Shown: piece after piece, positions 63,929 to 64,000 of the stretch
Numbering within the stretch: position 1 is the first letter of the stretch
Layout: every line of letters starts with the position of its first letter
Assembly: GCF_003058325.1 (NCBI RefSeq)
Contig: NZ_CP028843.1
Coordinates: forward strand, 611,501 to 675,500
From: Methylobacterium currus
Lineage (GTDB): Bacteria; Pseudomonadota; Alphaproteobacteria; Rhizobiales; Beijerinckiaceae
Reading direction: 5' to 3'
DNA: 64,000 bases
Translations under genes and position numbers: made by a program
The notes under the pieces: generated by a model
The model's database searches: none
The model's input: the letters and a program-made list of their open reading frames with translations, nothing else
What the model was told of the DNA's origin: nothing

Positions 63929-64000
63929 ACCGAGGGAGGCAGATCTGCTGGGGTAGATCGAAACGCGTTCGACCCATCACCCCTTCTGCGGCCGCAGCAC

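Noticed and set aside
63977..64000. Seven codons ending in TGA on the minus strand at the right edge (VLRPQKG)
   Set aside because: Could be the end of a gene beyond the window, but too short to support.

Overview
The window reads as chromosomal DNA of a high-GC alphaproteobacterium, most likely a Methylobacterium-type member of the Hyphomicrobiales. This is inferred from very GC-rich codon use, a lanthanide-type PQQ alcohol dehydrogenase with its own cytochrome, a PleC-like cell-cycle kinase, a GcrA-like small protein, an Omp25/31-type porin and several alphaproteobacterial intergenic palindromes. No phage, transposase, tRNA, rRNA operon or CRISPR array was seen; it looks like core chromosome with metabolic islands.

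Layout. 1-1.8 kb: a polar amino-acid ABC importer (binding protein, permease, start of the ATPase). 2-2.7 kb: a nitroreductase. 3-10.6 kb: a pentose/hexose locus. On the minus strand are a FadR-type regulator, aldose 1-epimerase and an SMP-30 lactonase; divergently there is a Caulobacter XylB-like sugar dehydrogenase followed by a ChvE-MmsA-MmsB sugar ABC importer. Together they import an aldose and oxidise it to lactone and sugar acid; the later dehydratase steps are not here. 10.9-14.3 kb: LysR regulator, AroQ, a porin and small secreted or membrane proteins. 14.3-16.7 kb: a DUF6502/DUF5666 pair whose divergent promoter region carries three matching 19-bp palindromic boxes. 17-22 kb: lytic transglycosylase, BKACE-type enzyme, SCO protein, FMN flavoprotein, single-domain response regulator and a DUF1275 membrane protein.

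22.3-27.4 kb: a response regulator, histidine kinase and glnE whose reading frames overlap start-to-stop. 27.4-35.6 kb: a chemoreceptor with a hairpin over its ribosome binding site and an EcfG-type promoter upstream, a DUF1203 protein, a PleC-like kinase and aminopeptidase N. 35.8-46.5 kb: GloA, a 56-residue GcrA-like protein, RNase P RNA, then the division and cell-wall cluster rsmH-ftsL-ftsI-murE-murF-mraY-murD, which stops after murD. 46.6-55.6 kb: an exonuclease-endonuclease-phosphatase protein, cardiolipin synthase, TypA/BipA, an orphan TAXI binding protein, an orphan ModA-like protein and an MFS organic-acid carrier.

55.6-64 kb: haloacid dehalogenase, then on the minus strand a PCuAC-like copper protein, the lanthanide-type alcohol dehydrogenase, its c-type cytochrome and a secreted partner of unknown function. 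On the plus strand are a cupin, an SDR and a ZnuD-like TonB receptor preceded by Zur-like boxes. Recurrent 15-18-bp tandem duplications in otherwise unrelated genes are a notable window-wide pattern.
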